A stretch of DNA of 64,000 nt from an uncultured Clostridia bacterium (GCA_937877675.1 CALEIS010000135.1:124001-188000); one strand, 5' to 3'; counted from the first letter of the stretch, positions 47,229 through 57,411 are shown. Made by a program: numbers and translations. Notes: generated by a model from the letters alone, not told the origin.

Positions 47229-47477
47229 GGAATTTTTCAAAAAAAGTTCAAGAATTTCATCAGTCACATCAATTCCACGAATAACAATCCTATCCGTTTT
47301 TAAAGTATCTGCTTCAATAGTAGTATCTATTGTCTTTATATGCAGATGTTCACCGTCTACGTCAGATGTGATAAGAACTTTTTCAATGTCATTCGTGAAG
47401 TCAATTTTCATCTTGGGAAACTCCAAGGTATCAGTATTGGCTAACACTTCCTCAATGTTATCAATCAATTTTGCCAT
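47217..47477 (-). CDS. small late-type hypothetical protein
   Basis: An 86-residue acidic protein (MAKLIDNIEEVLANTDTLEFP...) with a beta-rich middle and helical end (VTDEILELFLKNSLTK). The minus-strand reading is chosen over the long plus-strand frame here because it has a late promoter motif with the ATG at +2 and sensible composition. Its stop lies within a promoter for a small RNA. No family recognised. Confidence 0.65.
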   Translation of the reverse strand: MAKLIDNIEEVLANTDTLEFPKMKIDFTNDIEKVLITSDVDGEHLHIKTIDTTIEADTLKTDRIVIRGIDVTDEILELFLKNSLTK

Positions 47478-47483
47478 TGATTT

Positions 47484-47491
47484 TATTTACA
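47484..47491 (-). promoter_or_regulatory. late-type promoter motif (TGTAAATA)
   Basis: Minus strand; ATG 47477 at +2. Confidence 0.45.
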
Positions 47492-47511
47492 AAGTGGTCA
47501 TTTACAGGGGA

Positions 47512-47519
47512 AATAAATA
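47512..47519 (+). promoter_or_regulatory. late-type promoter motif (AATAAATA)
   Basis: ATG 47530 at +6; divergent from the minus-strand motif at 47484. Confidence 0.5.
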
Positions 47520-47529
47520 ATTTTTGAAA

Positions 47530-49110
47530 ATGAGTATAACACAAACAAAAATTCTAAATCAAAAAGTTTAGACACCTTAGGTTGAAACTAATAAGTTGAT
47601 AATCAATGATAGAAATTTGTATAATTAGTTATTCACAAATGCTATATTTGAAAAAGATTTTTCAACATAGGAATATCTTCAAAATATTCAATTGGGATAG
47701 GAGGATACAATAACATTCAATAAAGCACATAGTTGTAGATGTATTTCTATACCTATTGACTAGAATTACACTACTGTATAGGGAGATAATTATATAAGTG
47801 CAGGTAGATATATAAAAGAAATATCAATTGTGCGAATTGATGGTGATAATGCACAATTGAAAAACCTTGACATGCATCTTAGGATAAACTTTTATAGATA
47901 GGATGGTTCTTTAGTTGATTCCGTTTTATCTTCAAACTTGACAAAACAAAAATCAGGAGAGTTCAAAACCACATGGACTTTTGATAATGTGCCTCTAAAA
48001 TCCTATTATTCAAAAATGATTATAGGATGTTATAAAGAAGGACAACCTATTGATGATGCAGGATTTTTGAACGGTAATGATATCCGTGTTGGTTGTTGGT
48101 TGAAAAACAATAGAGGAAGTGGTGAATTACTTGCAAATAATTTGAAAATATCATGGAATGGTTACAACAATTGGCAACCACATAGTCCTAAAGTTGATGT
48201 AAAGATTGTAACAGAAGTTCCTGCGATGTTGGAACACTATAAGGATTATTCAATTCATCTTGATGAATCTGATAAAGAATATATTGCATCATTTGGAAGT
48301 CACATGTCAGATACTGATATTCACCTTACTCCTGAAGAAAGAACTACATTAGAAAGTTTGAAATAGGTATCAGAAGGTAATGTTCTTCAAGGACTTGGAG
48401 CAATAAATGAAGAATTGACAAATCACAAAAATGATAATAATGTACATTTTGTATCATCATAGAAATCTGATATTTTACATTCTGTGCGTTCGTTTGACCA
48501 ATTCAAATAGGAATATCTTCAAAATGAAAATATAATAACTGATTACTCAACTACACAATTGCTTGGAATATCAGGTAATGGTGTTAATGCAAGAATGCAT
48601 GCTTGGTATCTCAATGCTTAGAATTATAAAGGACAATATTTCAGTCAGATAATAGTTCCATATCCTACTAATATCTTATTGAATAGTGACCCTGCTGTTC
48701 AATAGCCTTTACAATTATTCGTTGATTGTTTAGATGAAAATGGTAATATAATTGATACTTTCTTCTCTACTAATAATCAAGGTCAAAGTGCAGATAGTGG
48801 TGAAGCATGTTGGTAGTTTGATGAAATTTATATAAGAAAAATCTATCACAAACTTTGTTTCAGAATGACTAAGGAATGGGGAGTTCCACAAAGACCAACA
48901 ACTAAGAAAACACATCAGATTGTGTGTTATGGGTTTGCGTCAACTCCTACTTGGGGTGCAGTTGACCAAGACAATAATGAAATAGCTTCCACAATGAACT
49001 TTAGATTCAAAATGAGAAAGGAAGTATTTGGCTTAGGAGAGCTTTTGAACAACTTATTATAGAGAATAATTGATTTATAGGAAAAGGTGAGACGACTTGA
49101 AAATTCATAA
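47530..49110 (+). CDS. fibre-like structural protein, heavily TAG-recoded
   Basis: A 526-residue protein read through 16 TAG codons to TAA 49108-49110. The standard-code product would end after 13 codons. The sequence is rich in beta-type segments (RISIPIDQNYTTV, NLTKQKSGEFKTTWTFDNV). The phrase QEYLQN appears twice, about 300 residues apart, suggesting a duplicated domain. The C-terminal ~35 residues are helical (LLNNLLQRIIDLQEKVRRLENS), a likely coiled-coil. No family recognised; position before two fibre genes suggests a fibre or adaptor role. Confidence 0.7.
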
Positions 49111-49113
49111 ATA
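49106..49113 (+). promoter_or_regulatory. late-type promoter motif (CATAAATA)
   Basis: Overlaps the stop of the upstream gene; would start at ~49119 and leave a ~79-nt leader before ATG 49198. Confidence 0.35.
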
Positions 49114-49197
49114 ATAATGACGATTTTTAATAAGGACTTCATAAGTGTGAATGTTCCAAGTTAAAACAACAAACTATTTTATATTTTATTTCAAATT

Positions 49198-51195
49198 ATG
49201 GCTACAAATTATACTACAAAAACTGCTGCCTTGAAGGCTACGACTGGTACAATTCGCCAGCTCGATACTCGTCAAGTTGCAGTAAACAAAAAGATTGAAA
49301 TTGGTGCAGTTGCCAAGGATGAAAACGGATTGCCTGTAAGTGGTACTTCTGTGGATTCTACATTTGTATCTACTGATAAAGTATATGTAACAGATACTCG
49401 TGAGGGTTCTGAAACACAAGGTAAGAGAACAGATGTAATGGACATTCTCTCTACCATGAAGAATGGTATTGATGTCGGTACTAAGACAACGGAAGCTGAT
49501 AATGATACTGGTGATGCAATCAAACCTTATGGTGGTATTTCCAAAATCAACTTCAAGGGTGAATTCGTAACAGTTGTTTCTAAGGGTGAAGATGAACTTG
49601 ACCTTTGGATTCAGAAGTCCACAATGTATCCTGAAATCAATCAGGCATTGGTAGGTGCTCCTACTTCAACTGATTCTGCAAAACTTTTCTCTTGCACGGA
49701 TGCAAATCAGACTCATAACATTCCTGTAACTTCTGGTAATACATATTCACAGATTACTGTTAATAAGTTGAATTCAAACTCTTGGTCTAATAATGTAATG
49801 TATCTCAAGGCTAAGACAGGTCACACAACATTCTCAGTTGATAAGACTCTTGCACTCTTTGTTCGTACAGACTATAATGGGGGTACAGGTACAGTAATCA
49901 AAGTTCCTTTCAATGTTGCTGCTGGTAAATTTAGTATCGCTCAGAAGTATGAAGATGGTGTAACTGCTGCTACAACATCTCCTTTCTCTGGGTCTATGAG
50001 CAGTAAGACTGATAGCAAGGGTACAAAGGTTGAATATTTCTGTGCTCCTTTCGGTGATGCTGAAGCAGAGTTCGGTCGTATCCCTGGTCAGGCAGAAGTT
50101 GAAATCAAGATTACTCAAACTCTTAGTGATATTCTTACTTTGGGTGGTGGTAGTGTTGTATTCAACTGGGCAATTGACAAAGCTACTCTCGATGCTCCTA
50201 GTGTTGCTTGGACTTCTGTAAACATGTTCTATACACAGCACAAGAAACCAACTGTAACATTTGCTTCTGTCGATTACAAGAGCAAGACTCCATCTGCTGC
50301 TGTTTCAGGTCTTATCTATAACACAGCAGGTTCAACCGCTACTGTTACGGTTTCTGCTCTTAATAATTCTCAGTGGAAGTCTTCTAACACAAGCGATAAG
50401 CGTTTGACTGTATCTGCTGCTGCTAAGACTGATGGTAATGTTTTCAATGCATCTAGCCTCACGAAGACTGGTGCAGATTCTGCTGCTGTTTATTCTGGTT
50501 CTGTTGATGTAACACTTGGTAGCACTGGTAATGGTAGTGCTGAAATCAAAGTTAAACCTCATGGATTGATTGATGGTGATTACACTACTGCTAAGTATTT
50601 GGGTCAGTTCTGGGGTTCTATTCCTACATCATCAACAACGAAAGAAAACTTCGGTGTTGAAACCTATCGTATGAAGAACTATGATACTCCTACTGATTCC
50701 GACCTTAAAGTTGGTCAAACAACGGCTACTGCTGCAAACAAATACCCAAGTGCAACATCAGTTCTTGATGGTTCTGTCGAAACAGGTATTCCTGTAAGTG
50801 GTTATGAAGATTGTGTACAGGCTGTATGTCAATACGGTCAGTTGATGCACCCAAATGCTGCTGCTGCTGACGCTAATGGTACTTCTTATGGTACATCTAC
50901 AACCAAGCCAGCAATTTTCATCCGTAAGTTCCAATACACATCTGACCAGAAACTTAGTTTCTCAGGTACAAATCTCGGTAAGGCTACCGCTGTATATTGG
51001 TATGACGGAGCATCATGGAATCAAATCTTGCAAAATTCTGCTGACGGTTTTACTTATAAAAAGACTGATAATTCAATTACAGTACAATGGAACAAAGACC
51101 TTCACGCACAGATTAATTCAACTAATATTCCTCTTATTGCTATTGTGTTTGCTTCAAACAATTCAACTAAGATTAGTGCTGTAACTCTTGCGTAA
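49198..51195 (+). CDS. fibre-like protein with shared YTTKTA N-terminus, no TAG
   Basis: A 665-residue protein with the N-terminus MATNYTTKTAALKATTGTIR, shared in outline with the proteins at 30907-33966 (minus) and 57412. The rest is beta-rich with T/S/N-rich segments, and no known domain was recognised. The C-terminal ~120 residues contain GYEDCVQAVCQYGQLMHPNA. It has no TAG in 665 codons, in contrast to the preceding gene. It may be a highly expressed fibre, neck or adhesin component; that is inference. Confidence 0.65.
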   Translation: MATNYTTKTAALKATTGTIRQLDTRQVAVNKKIEIGAVAKDENGLPVSGTSVDSTFVSTDKVYVTDTREGSETQGKRTDVMDILSTMKNGIDVGTKTTEADNDTGDAIKPYGGISKINFKGEFVTVVSKGEDELDLWIQKSTMYPEINQALVGAPTSTDSAKLFSCTDANQTHNIPVTSGNTYSQITVNKLNSNSWSNNVMYLKAKTGHTTFSVDKTLALFVRTDYNGGTGTVIKVPFNVAAGKFSIAQKYEDGVTAATTSPFSGSMSSKTDSKGTKVEYFCAPFGDAEAEFGRIPGQAEVEIKITQTLSDILTLGGGSVVFNWAIDKATLDAPSVAWTSVNMFYTQHKKPTVTFASVDYKSKTPSAAVSGLIYNTAGSTATVTVSALNNSQWKSSNTSDKRLTVSAAAKTDGNVFNASSLTKTGADSAAVYSGSVDVTLGSTGNGSAEIKVKPHGLIDGDYTTAKYLGQFWGSIPTSSTTKENFGVETYRMKNYDTPTDSDLKVGQTTATAANKYPSATSVLDGSVETGIPVSGYEDCVQAVCQYGQLMHPNAAAADANGTSYGTSTTKPAIFIRKFQYTSDQKLSFSGTNLGKATAVYWYDGASWNQILQNSADGFTYKKTDNSITVQWNKDLHAQINSTNIPLIAIVFASNNSTKISAVTLA

Positions 51196-51227
51196 TAACT
51201 TTTAAACAAATAGAAAAATAATAAATT

Positions 51228-54200
51228 ATGTCTTGGATTAGTACAAATACTACTACTGATAATAAAGTTTATCCTAAACAAATTTCACAGGATGTTCTCT
51301 CATTCTATCACGGATTCAGTAAGACTCCTGTAGAACCTGAAATCAAAAATGGTGCTGCAACTGGTTATGCTGCAACAACACTTGCGAATGCCACAACAAA
51401 GAGTGGTCACACCGTTCTTGGCTCGGAAGTTTGGGCATCTGAACTTCCTTGGTTCGGTTTCGCTCCTAACAAAGATGTTGCTTCAACTCGTGTTTCTGGG
51501 ATAACAAATAAAAACGACCTTATCCGTATAAATGATGTCGGTAAAGATTACATTTATATCGGTAAAGGTGGAGAAACATTCACCAAAGCTACTTGGGATA
51601 CCGTTTGGAAAGAAATCACTCTTACAAATGGTATGGAATTGGCTAACCAATATGGTGATAAAGTTCTTCGTTATTATGAGAAACAGAGGATGCAAGCTCT
51701 TGAGAGTGATAACAATGCTGGTATTGACTCTAAGGGTTATGCAACTCGTCTCTTCGTTGACGAATCAACTCATACCGCTGTAACTACAGTAGGTCAAGGT
51801 TCTGTTATTCCCCAGTTTGCTGCTGCTACCGATAGTATCAAAAACGGTCTTACTTCCAGTATTTTGAATCCTGTCGTTTACATTGATGGAACACAGAAAG
51901 TACCAGGTACACACTTTTATGACTACAATGTTTCAGGAACAATCCTCTGGGACTCAAACGTAAAGAGTAAAAATGTTACCATCACCTGCTTCCGTTATAT
52001 TGGTAAATCAGTAACTGCAAAAACTGCTGAAATTGAATCTACAATTGAAGACCTTAAAATTACAGCAGGTGCAGGTATTACCGTAACTGATGGAACGAAG
52101 CAGAAAAAAGGTATTACTACACTTACTCTTGGTGGTTCTAATGGTGTTACTGTAGCAGTAAATGAATCAACTGGTGCTGTAACATTTGGTGTCGATACTG
52201 CTACAATCGCTACAACTGCTTCTGTAACAGCTATTAGCGATAGAATTTCTGCTGCTGCTTCCGATATTACTGCAACTAGTGAGAAACTTGTAACAGGTAA
52301 GGCTGTTTATGATTATGTTTCTGGTGCTACTCTTAATAGCGGTACACAGGGTGATAATCAGATTCAGAACGCTTCTGGTGATACTGCTAACAAGCTCGTA
52401 ACGGCTGCTCAAGTCAAGGAGTATGTAACTGAGAATGCTCAGGTTACTGTAACAGTTGGTGAAACTGATGTAACTTCTACAGGATTTGAATTCGCAGGTT
52501 CTACTGGTAGTGATGTTTCCTTGTCTGCTGCAATGGATGCAAATGGTAAGGTAACTTACTCTGCTACTCTTACTAAGGCTACTGTTGGTACTGACGGTAA
52601 GATTCTTACAGGTGATGAAAACAAGGCTGTAAGCGCAACCGATGCTAAGACTATCGTTGATACGTCTATCGCCGCTCTTTCTGCTACTGGTGGTGCAATT
52701 GCTACTCTTACAGAACGTGTTGGTCAAGCCGAATCTAATGCTGCTGCTTCTGCTAGTGCTGCTTCTGCTTCTCAGACTGCTGCTGAAGGAGCAAAGTCCG
52801 AAGCTGCTGCTGCTAAGACCGCTGCTCAGAATGCCCAAACCGCTGCTGAGGGTGCTCAGTCCGCTGCTCAGGCTGCTCAGGCTGCTTCTGAAGCTGCTAA
52901 GGGTGAAGCTTCTGCATCTGCTACTGCTGCATCTCAATCTGCTACTGCTGCTCAAGGTTCTGCTACATCTGCATCTCAATCTGCTTCCGCTGCATCTGCA
53001 TCTCAGACCGCTGCTGAAGCTGCTCAGAGTGCTGCTGAGAGTGCTGCTGCTGAAGCAAAGGCTGCTAAGGAGTTTGTTGAAGCTACCGCAGAATGGCAAG
53101 CTGGTTCTGATGAAGAACTTGGTAACTTTACTGATGCTTCTGCAAGTGGTGTTGTAACAGGTACAACTGTTAAGACCGTTGCTGATGAGGTATTGGCTCT
53201 CGCTAAGTCTTACTCTAACGGTCTTCACACAACAAGCGTAACATATCATGTAACCGATACACTCCCAACTGTTCCAGCAGGTGAGGAAGAGAAATATAAG
53301 GGTAGAATCTATCTTGTTCTCACAGGTCTTGATGGAGTAGTTGCCGCCGATGGCGACCGCATTGAATACATGTACGTCCAAGAAAATGGCGTATGGGGTT
53401 GGGAACAAATTGGTACTACTACTGCTGACCTTTCTGGTTATGCTAAGTCTGTAAAGATTAATAGTTCAACTTATGCTGCAAGTGCTGATAATTCAGGTGC
53501 TCTTGACCTTGGTACTGTTGTAACAGGTTTGTATAATACACTTCCTACTGGTGTTACTAGTGTTACTGGTGTTAATCTTGTAAATGCCAATTCTGTATAT
53601 GCAGGTATTAATAATGGCATAATGGAAATTGGTGTTGCTGACGCTTCTGCTGATGGTAAGGGTCTTGTACAACTCGCTGCTAATGTTGCAGATGGTTCTA
53701 CAACAGACGTTACTACTGCTAAGGCTGTAAAGGATTATGCTCAAAAGGCTCTTACTGTCAAGGATGGTCGTGGTTACAATGTAACAGAAAATGACTTGTG
53801 GGGTACTACTGCAACATTGGATGAAAATGGTAATCTTACCGTTGCTCATAATTGGGTAACTAATCCTAATGCTTCTAATAGTGTTGCTTGGAATACCTCA
53901 ATTACTAAAGTTGAAGATAATGGGGCTTATACTTCTTCTAGCTCAATTGTGAACATTCAAACTGACATGATAAAAAATGGTCAGTATATGTTCAAAGACT
54001 GTTCTGAACTTACCTCATTCTCCTCTGACATGCCTAATTTGACGAATGGTGATAGTATGTTCCAAGACTGTTCCCATCTCACCTCATTCTCCTCTGACGT
54101 ATCAAGATTGACTACGGGTTATAGTATGTTCTATCATTGTAGTGCTCTCACCGCATTCAATGCTGACTTGTCTAGTTTGACGCATGGTAGTAATATGTTC

Positions 54201-55079
54201 GATACTTGTAATTATCTCGCAATATTCAACAGTGACATGCCTAATTTGACGAATGGTTCTTACATGTTCAATTCAACTAAACTCTCATCATTCAACCGTG
54301 ACTTGTCTAGTTTGACGGATGGTCATTGGATGTTCTATCGTTGTAGTTATCTCACCACATTCAACAGTGACTTGTCTAGTTTGATGTATGGTGAGAATAT
54401 GTTCTATCGTTGTATTGCTCTCAAATCATTCTGTGGTGACTTGTCTAGTTTGATGAATGGTTATCAGATGTTCGTGGGTTGTACTGCTCTTACTTCATTT
54501 ACATCTGATTTGTCTAATTTGGGGGATGGTAGAAGTATGTTCAATGATTGTGCTTATCTCACTTCATTCTGTGGTGACTTGTCTAGTTTGACGGATGGTT
54601 CTTGGATGTTCCTAAATTGTAAACTTGATACTGAATCAGTTGAAATTATTGCTGACACTATCAATGATGTAACAGGGTTTGCAGAGGGAGCTGGAGTTTC
54701 CAAGAGAATTGACATTAAGATTGGCAATACTACACCAAACGATGAGGAAGATGCAGCATTCAAACAGATGCAAGTCAAGGGCTGGAAGGTTTATGTAAAT
54801 GGTTCTAATACTGAGTATGTTCCAAGAACAGGTGAAGCTTCACTTGATGAAACAGGTGAAACAACAGTTGCTCCTAAACCATACTGGGCTAAGCCTATTG
54901 AAGTAACTGAGGAAGAAGCCGAATTCGTGGGTGAAGATGGTAAGTTCTATCAGGTTGTAGGTGGTCAATTCATCTATGTAACTGACCCTGATACTTACGG
55001 AATGTTCGTAAGCCTTGAAGACGCTGTTGCTAACATGCGTTTGACAAAGTATGTAAAACCTGTTGAAGAAGAAATCTAA
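51228..55079 (+). CDS. 1283-residue fibre protein: coiled coil plus C-terminal LRR array, no TAG
   Basis: Domain order: an N-terminal domain (~1-300, MSWISTNTTTDNKVYPKQIS), a beta-rich region, an Ala/Ser/Gln-rich coiled-coil made of AAEGAKSEA/AASASQTAAE-like heptads (~502-621), a second globular part, then ten DUF285-type repeats (~905-1130) with MFxxC units. These end in the cap CKLDTESVEIIADTI and a C-terminal domain with WKVYVNGSNTEYV and YWAKPIEV. The layout resembles a long tail fibre with an LRR head. DNA-level 69-bp repeats occur in the LRR section. No TAG in 1283 codons. Terminator follows. Confidence 0.8.
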   Translation: MSWISTNTTTDNKVYPKQISQDVLSFYHGFSKTPVEPEIKNGAATGYAATTLANATTKSGHTVLGSEVWASELPWFGFAPNKDVASTRVSGITNKNDLIRINDVGKDYIYIGKGGETFTKATWDTVWKEITLTNGMELANQYGDKVLRYYEKQRMQALESDNNAGIDSKGYATRLFVDESTHTAVTTVGQGSVIPQFAAATDSIKNGLTSSILNPVVYIDGTQKVPGTHFYDYNVSGTILWDSNVKSKNVTITCFRYIGKSVTAKTAEIESTIEDLKITAGAGITVTDGTKQKKGITTLTLGGSNGVTVAVNESTGAVTFGVDTATIATTASVTAISDRISAAASDITATSEKLVTGKAVYDYVSGATLNSGTQGDNQIQNASGDTANKLVTAAQVKEYVTENAQVTVTVGETDVTSTGFEFAGSTGSDVSLSAAMDANGKVTYSATLTKATVGTDGKILTGDENKAVSATDAKTIVDTSIAALSATGGAIATLTERVGQAESNAAASASAASASQTAAEGAKSEAAAAKTAAQNAQTAAEGAQSAAQAAQAASEAAKGEASASATAASQSATAAQGSATSASQSASAASASQTAAEAAQSAAESAAAEAKAAKEFVEATAEWQAGSDEELGNFTDASASGVVTGTTVKTVADEVLALAKSYSNGLHTTSVTYHVTDTLPTVPAGEEEKYKGRIYLVLTGLDGVVAADGDRIEYMYVQENGVWGWEQIGTTTADLSGYAKSVKINSSTYAASADNSGALDLGTVVTGLYNTLPTGVTSVTGVNLVNANSVYAGINNGIMEIGVADASADGKGLVQLAANVADGSTTDVTTAKAVKDYAQKALTVKDGRGYNVTENDLWGTTATLDENGNLTVAHNWVTNPNASNSVAWNTSITKVEDNGAYTSSSSIVNIQTDMIKNGQYMFKDCSELTSFSSDMPNLTNGDSMFQDCSHLTSFSSDVSRLTTGYSMFYHCSALTAFNADLSSLTHGSNMFDTCNYLAIFNSDMPNLTNGSYMFNSTKLSSFNRDLSSLTDGHWMFYRCSYLTTFNSDLSSLMYGENMFYRCIALKSFCGDLSSLMNGYQMFVGCTALTSFTSDLSNLGDGRSMFNDCAYLTSFCGDLSSLTDGSWMFLNCKLDTESVEIIADTINDVTGFAEGAGVSKRIDIKIGNTTPNDEEDAAFKQMQVKGWKVYVNGSNTEYVPRTGEASLDETGETTVAPKPYWAKPIEVTEEEAEFVGEDGKFYQVVGGQFIYVTDPDTYGMFVSLEDAVANMRLTKYVKPVEEEI
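54165..54600 (+). repeat. 69-bp DNA repeats in the LRR array
   Basis: The 16-mer GACTTGTCTAGTTTGA recurs at 54165, 54300, 54369, 54438 and 54576, with related copies at 54234 and 54507. The period is 69 bp (once 66). The bases in between are more divergent. Confidence 0.75.
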
Positions 55080-55105
55080 TAATCTTCTCAATAAGTAAAA
55101 ATCAA

Positions 55106-55140
55106 GAAACCCTCTCAATTACGAGAGGGTTTCTTTTTTT
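55106..55140 (+). terminator. Rho-independent terminator
   Basis: Stem GAAACCCTCTC / GAGAGGGTTTC followed by T7. Confidence 0.9.
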
Positions 55141-55172
55141 AGTATCAAATATTTGAATTTGTATTAGGAGTT

Positions 55173-55958
55173 TTATACATAACTATCAACGTATTTCTCC
55201 ATTACTTTCAAACTATCCTCTCTTGTCCATTTTGCATTACTAATGAACAAATTAGGTTTGAATGCAACAGAAGTATACTCTTTATAATTGATATTCTAAG
55301 GCATCATGAACGCATTACAATTACCTTTTATATTAGGTAACAAATCGACATTGATTTTCACCAAAGGAGACATTTCAATAAGAACACTAATAACCTTGTC
55401 TTCATTGTAACCCATAGTTACACGTTTCTTTAGAATCTGTGCATCTTTAGTTTTACCTTCGTTCATCATGTTGAATAAATTATTGATTGCAACGACACCC
55501 ATCTTACCAAAAGTCTGACAGCATCCCACAATACAAATCTGTGCAAAGTATGTTCCCATCTCACCAATTTGAGCTTTAGGAATTTTCAACTTATTCATTT
55601 CATTCTCAGCAGCAGTGATATAATCAAAGGAGTTCATGACACAATCTGAATCTAGTTTGATTATGTAATCACAATCAAACTTATCCATAATCTTTTTATA
55701 TTCTTTGAACATTCCTTCGATACAATCATAACCATTGAGATTACCTTTTCTATCAAATGAAGTTTTGATAAGAGTAGGGCTTCCAAAGAGTTCCTTTTTC
55801 TTTAGATGTTTCTAACATCTTCCATCATCGAAGACATAAACTCTAACCTCATGCTTATCCTTGAACTTATCAATAGTTTTATAGAGAACTTTTAGAGAAT
55901 TATTAAGGAAGTCTATATCTTTCCAATAACTAAAATAACAAACTGCAATCTTAGACAT
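55173..55958 (-). CDS. GT-A type glycosyltransferase-like protein, TAG-recoded
   Basis: A 261-residue protein across TAGs at 55296-55298 and near 55814. It begins MSKIAVCYFSYWKDIDFLNNSLKVL and has a DSD metal-binding triad (KLDSDC at ~101-106), the DXD signature of GT-A enzymes. It would transfer a sugar from a nucleotide donor; acceptor unknown. It sits behind a second glycosyltransferase in the same operon, so the two may decorate a phage component or the host surface. The start is the ATG at 55958, three bases before the downstream end of the neighbouring gene. Confidence 0.7.
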
Positions 55959-55960
55959 AA

Positions 55961-57076
55961 TTATAAAATATAATGTTTTTTGATTAAACCGTAAATGCTT
56001 TCATCTTTGCAAGATTCCTTTTTTATAGAGTTTCTGTAAATCTCTCCATAAAGATGAATACACTTTGCACCAAAGACATGATTCATATTGAGCATCCCAT
56101 TATAGATACCACTTGCATAAAGAGGAGGAATAGGATATAATTCTTTAGAAGGAATTACATTGAAGTCATAAGAAGAATAAATGAGATTTACCAAATCATT
56201 ACCAAGGAAACCCCAAGGAGCTTGAATACGTTGTTCTTCCACAGACAACTTTGCCAATTCTTTTTTAGTTGAAATTCTACCATCAGTATCATAATCACAA
56301 ATGATGGAAGGATTTTCATAAGCGTCAACCACAGCTTTAGCAAGAGGATGACCTTTTTCGAGAGAAATCATACCAATAGAAATTGTATTTTCTACTTGAC
56401 CACAAACTGAATTAATAGGGAATTCAAATGGCTGCATACAAACGACATCCAAATCAGTCCAACGCCCACCCTTATCATAAAGAAGTTTGAATCTAAACCA
56501 ATCAGAGAAAGGAGCATATGAATTATTCTTTGAATGTTTGAAAACACATTCTTTAGGAAGAATCTCAGAAGCATCTTTGAGAATACATCCTTTAGGTACT
56601 TTAAGAGATTTATTATAACTCCATAAGTTGAATTGGAAACCTAATTTGATAAAAGATGTTATGCAAATGTTTTCCATATCAGAAAGCTAACCACCATGCC
56701 AAAAAGAATTAATTTCTTGTTTTTTACTTTTCAATTCAATACTTTTGACATCTTTTTCTGCCAACACGAAAGTATCAGTACGAACATCATTAGAAGGCAT
56801 TAGTTCAATAAGTTTCTCAAGGAAAGTATTGAGACTAAAGTTTACAGCAGAAGTCCAACCACTGAGATTATCGAAACATCTAATCTCAAGGGAAGCTCCT
56901 TGTAATCCATAAGGTTCATCTGATTGATAACATGCCCCTTTTTCACCTGTAGGATAACCAGGGTCAATTGTAATTTTTACACCACATTGTGCATACGTAT
57001 CTTTAGGAGCTTTGTGCAACTCTAAGTGCCACAATCCTCTTGCTGCGTCATAAGTAAAAGGTTTATTAAAATCCAT
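55961..57076 (-). CDS. sugar-binding DXD glycosyltransferase (GT32-like) with N-terminal extension, TAG-recoded
   Basis: A 371-residue protein with a TAG at codon 130 inside the GT signature SFWHGGxLSDMENICITSF. The two halves, read separately, would each lack part of the conserved start of the domain (xFWHGG-x-LSxxE). A DLD motif at 208-210 (GGRWTDLDVVC) is the DXD metal-binding site, and the C-terminal VFGAKCIHLYGE segment fits the family. Residues ~1-120 form a separate beta-rich domain (LWHLELHKAPKDTYAQCGVKI). Probably modifies a polysaccharide or virion part. It is the strongest in-window evidence that TAG is sense. Confidence 0.85.
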
Positions 57077-57081
57077 AATTT

Positions 57082-57366
57082 TTATAATCTTGTAAAGTCT
57101 TTGTAATACATCTTATCATCTTCTGTCATATCCCAATCGTCCATGAAAGTCCAATGGGTACTTCTGACCATTCCTCCTGCGAATTCAACGGTCATTACAC
57201 CCTTGTCAATACGAATGTCAATATCTTCATCGTCATCATAATCATCAGCATAAATTCTTCGATTATTGATAACAATCATCGTAGCTCTAAACGTATCAAC
57301 AGGCTTAGAACTTTCAAAGCTATGGTCTGTAATTGTAAAGTAATCCATACATCTATAATTATACAT
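57082..57366 (-). CDS. small acidic hypothetical protein
   Basis: A 94-residue protein (MYNYRCMDYFTITDHSFESSK...) with an RATMIVINNRRIYADDYDDDEDIDIRID acidic stretch and an STHWTFMDDWDMT end. The ATG at 57366 lies +2 after a weak TATA-like element; ATG 57348 is an alternative. It is first in an operon with two glycosyltransferases. No family recognised. Confidence 0.55.
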   Translation of the reverse strand: MYNYRCMDYFTITDHSFESSKPVDTFRATMIVINNRRIYADDYDDDEDIDIRIDKGVMTVEFAGGMVRSTHWTFMDDWDMTEDDKMYYKDFTRL

Positions 57367-57393
57367 CAGTTCTATATAAGGGAATGAAAATAA

Positions 57394-57401
57394 GATAAAT
57401 A
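57394..57401 (+). promoter_or_regulatory. late-type promoter motif (GATAAATA)
   Basis: ATG 57412 at +6; divergent from the glycosyltransferase operon. Confidence 0.5.
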
Positions 57402-57411
57402 ATACTTGAAA

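Noticed and set aside
47134..47520. 128-codon plus-strand frame
   Set aside because: It overlaps a more plausible minus-strand gene with a late promoter and the small-RNA promoter; composition looks like an antisense frame.
49117..49164. 15-codon ORF between two fibre genes
   Set aside because: It has an ATG near a late motif, but the predicted start lies inside the ATG and the peptide is too short to support.
52167..53408. 413-codon minus-strand Ser-rich frame
   Set aside because: It mirrors the Ala/Ser-rich coiled-coil codons of the fibre gene; low-complexity antisense frame.
54165..54600. Diversity-generating retroelement variable region
   Set aside because: No reverse transcriptase or template repeat is visible in the window, and the pattern is explained by LRR repeat turnover.
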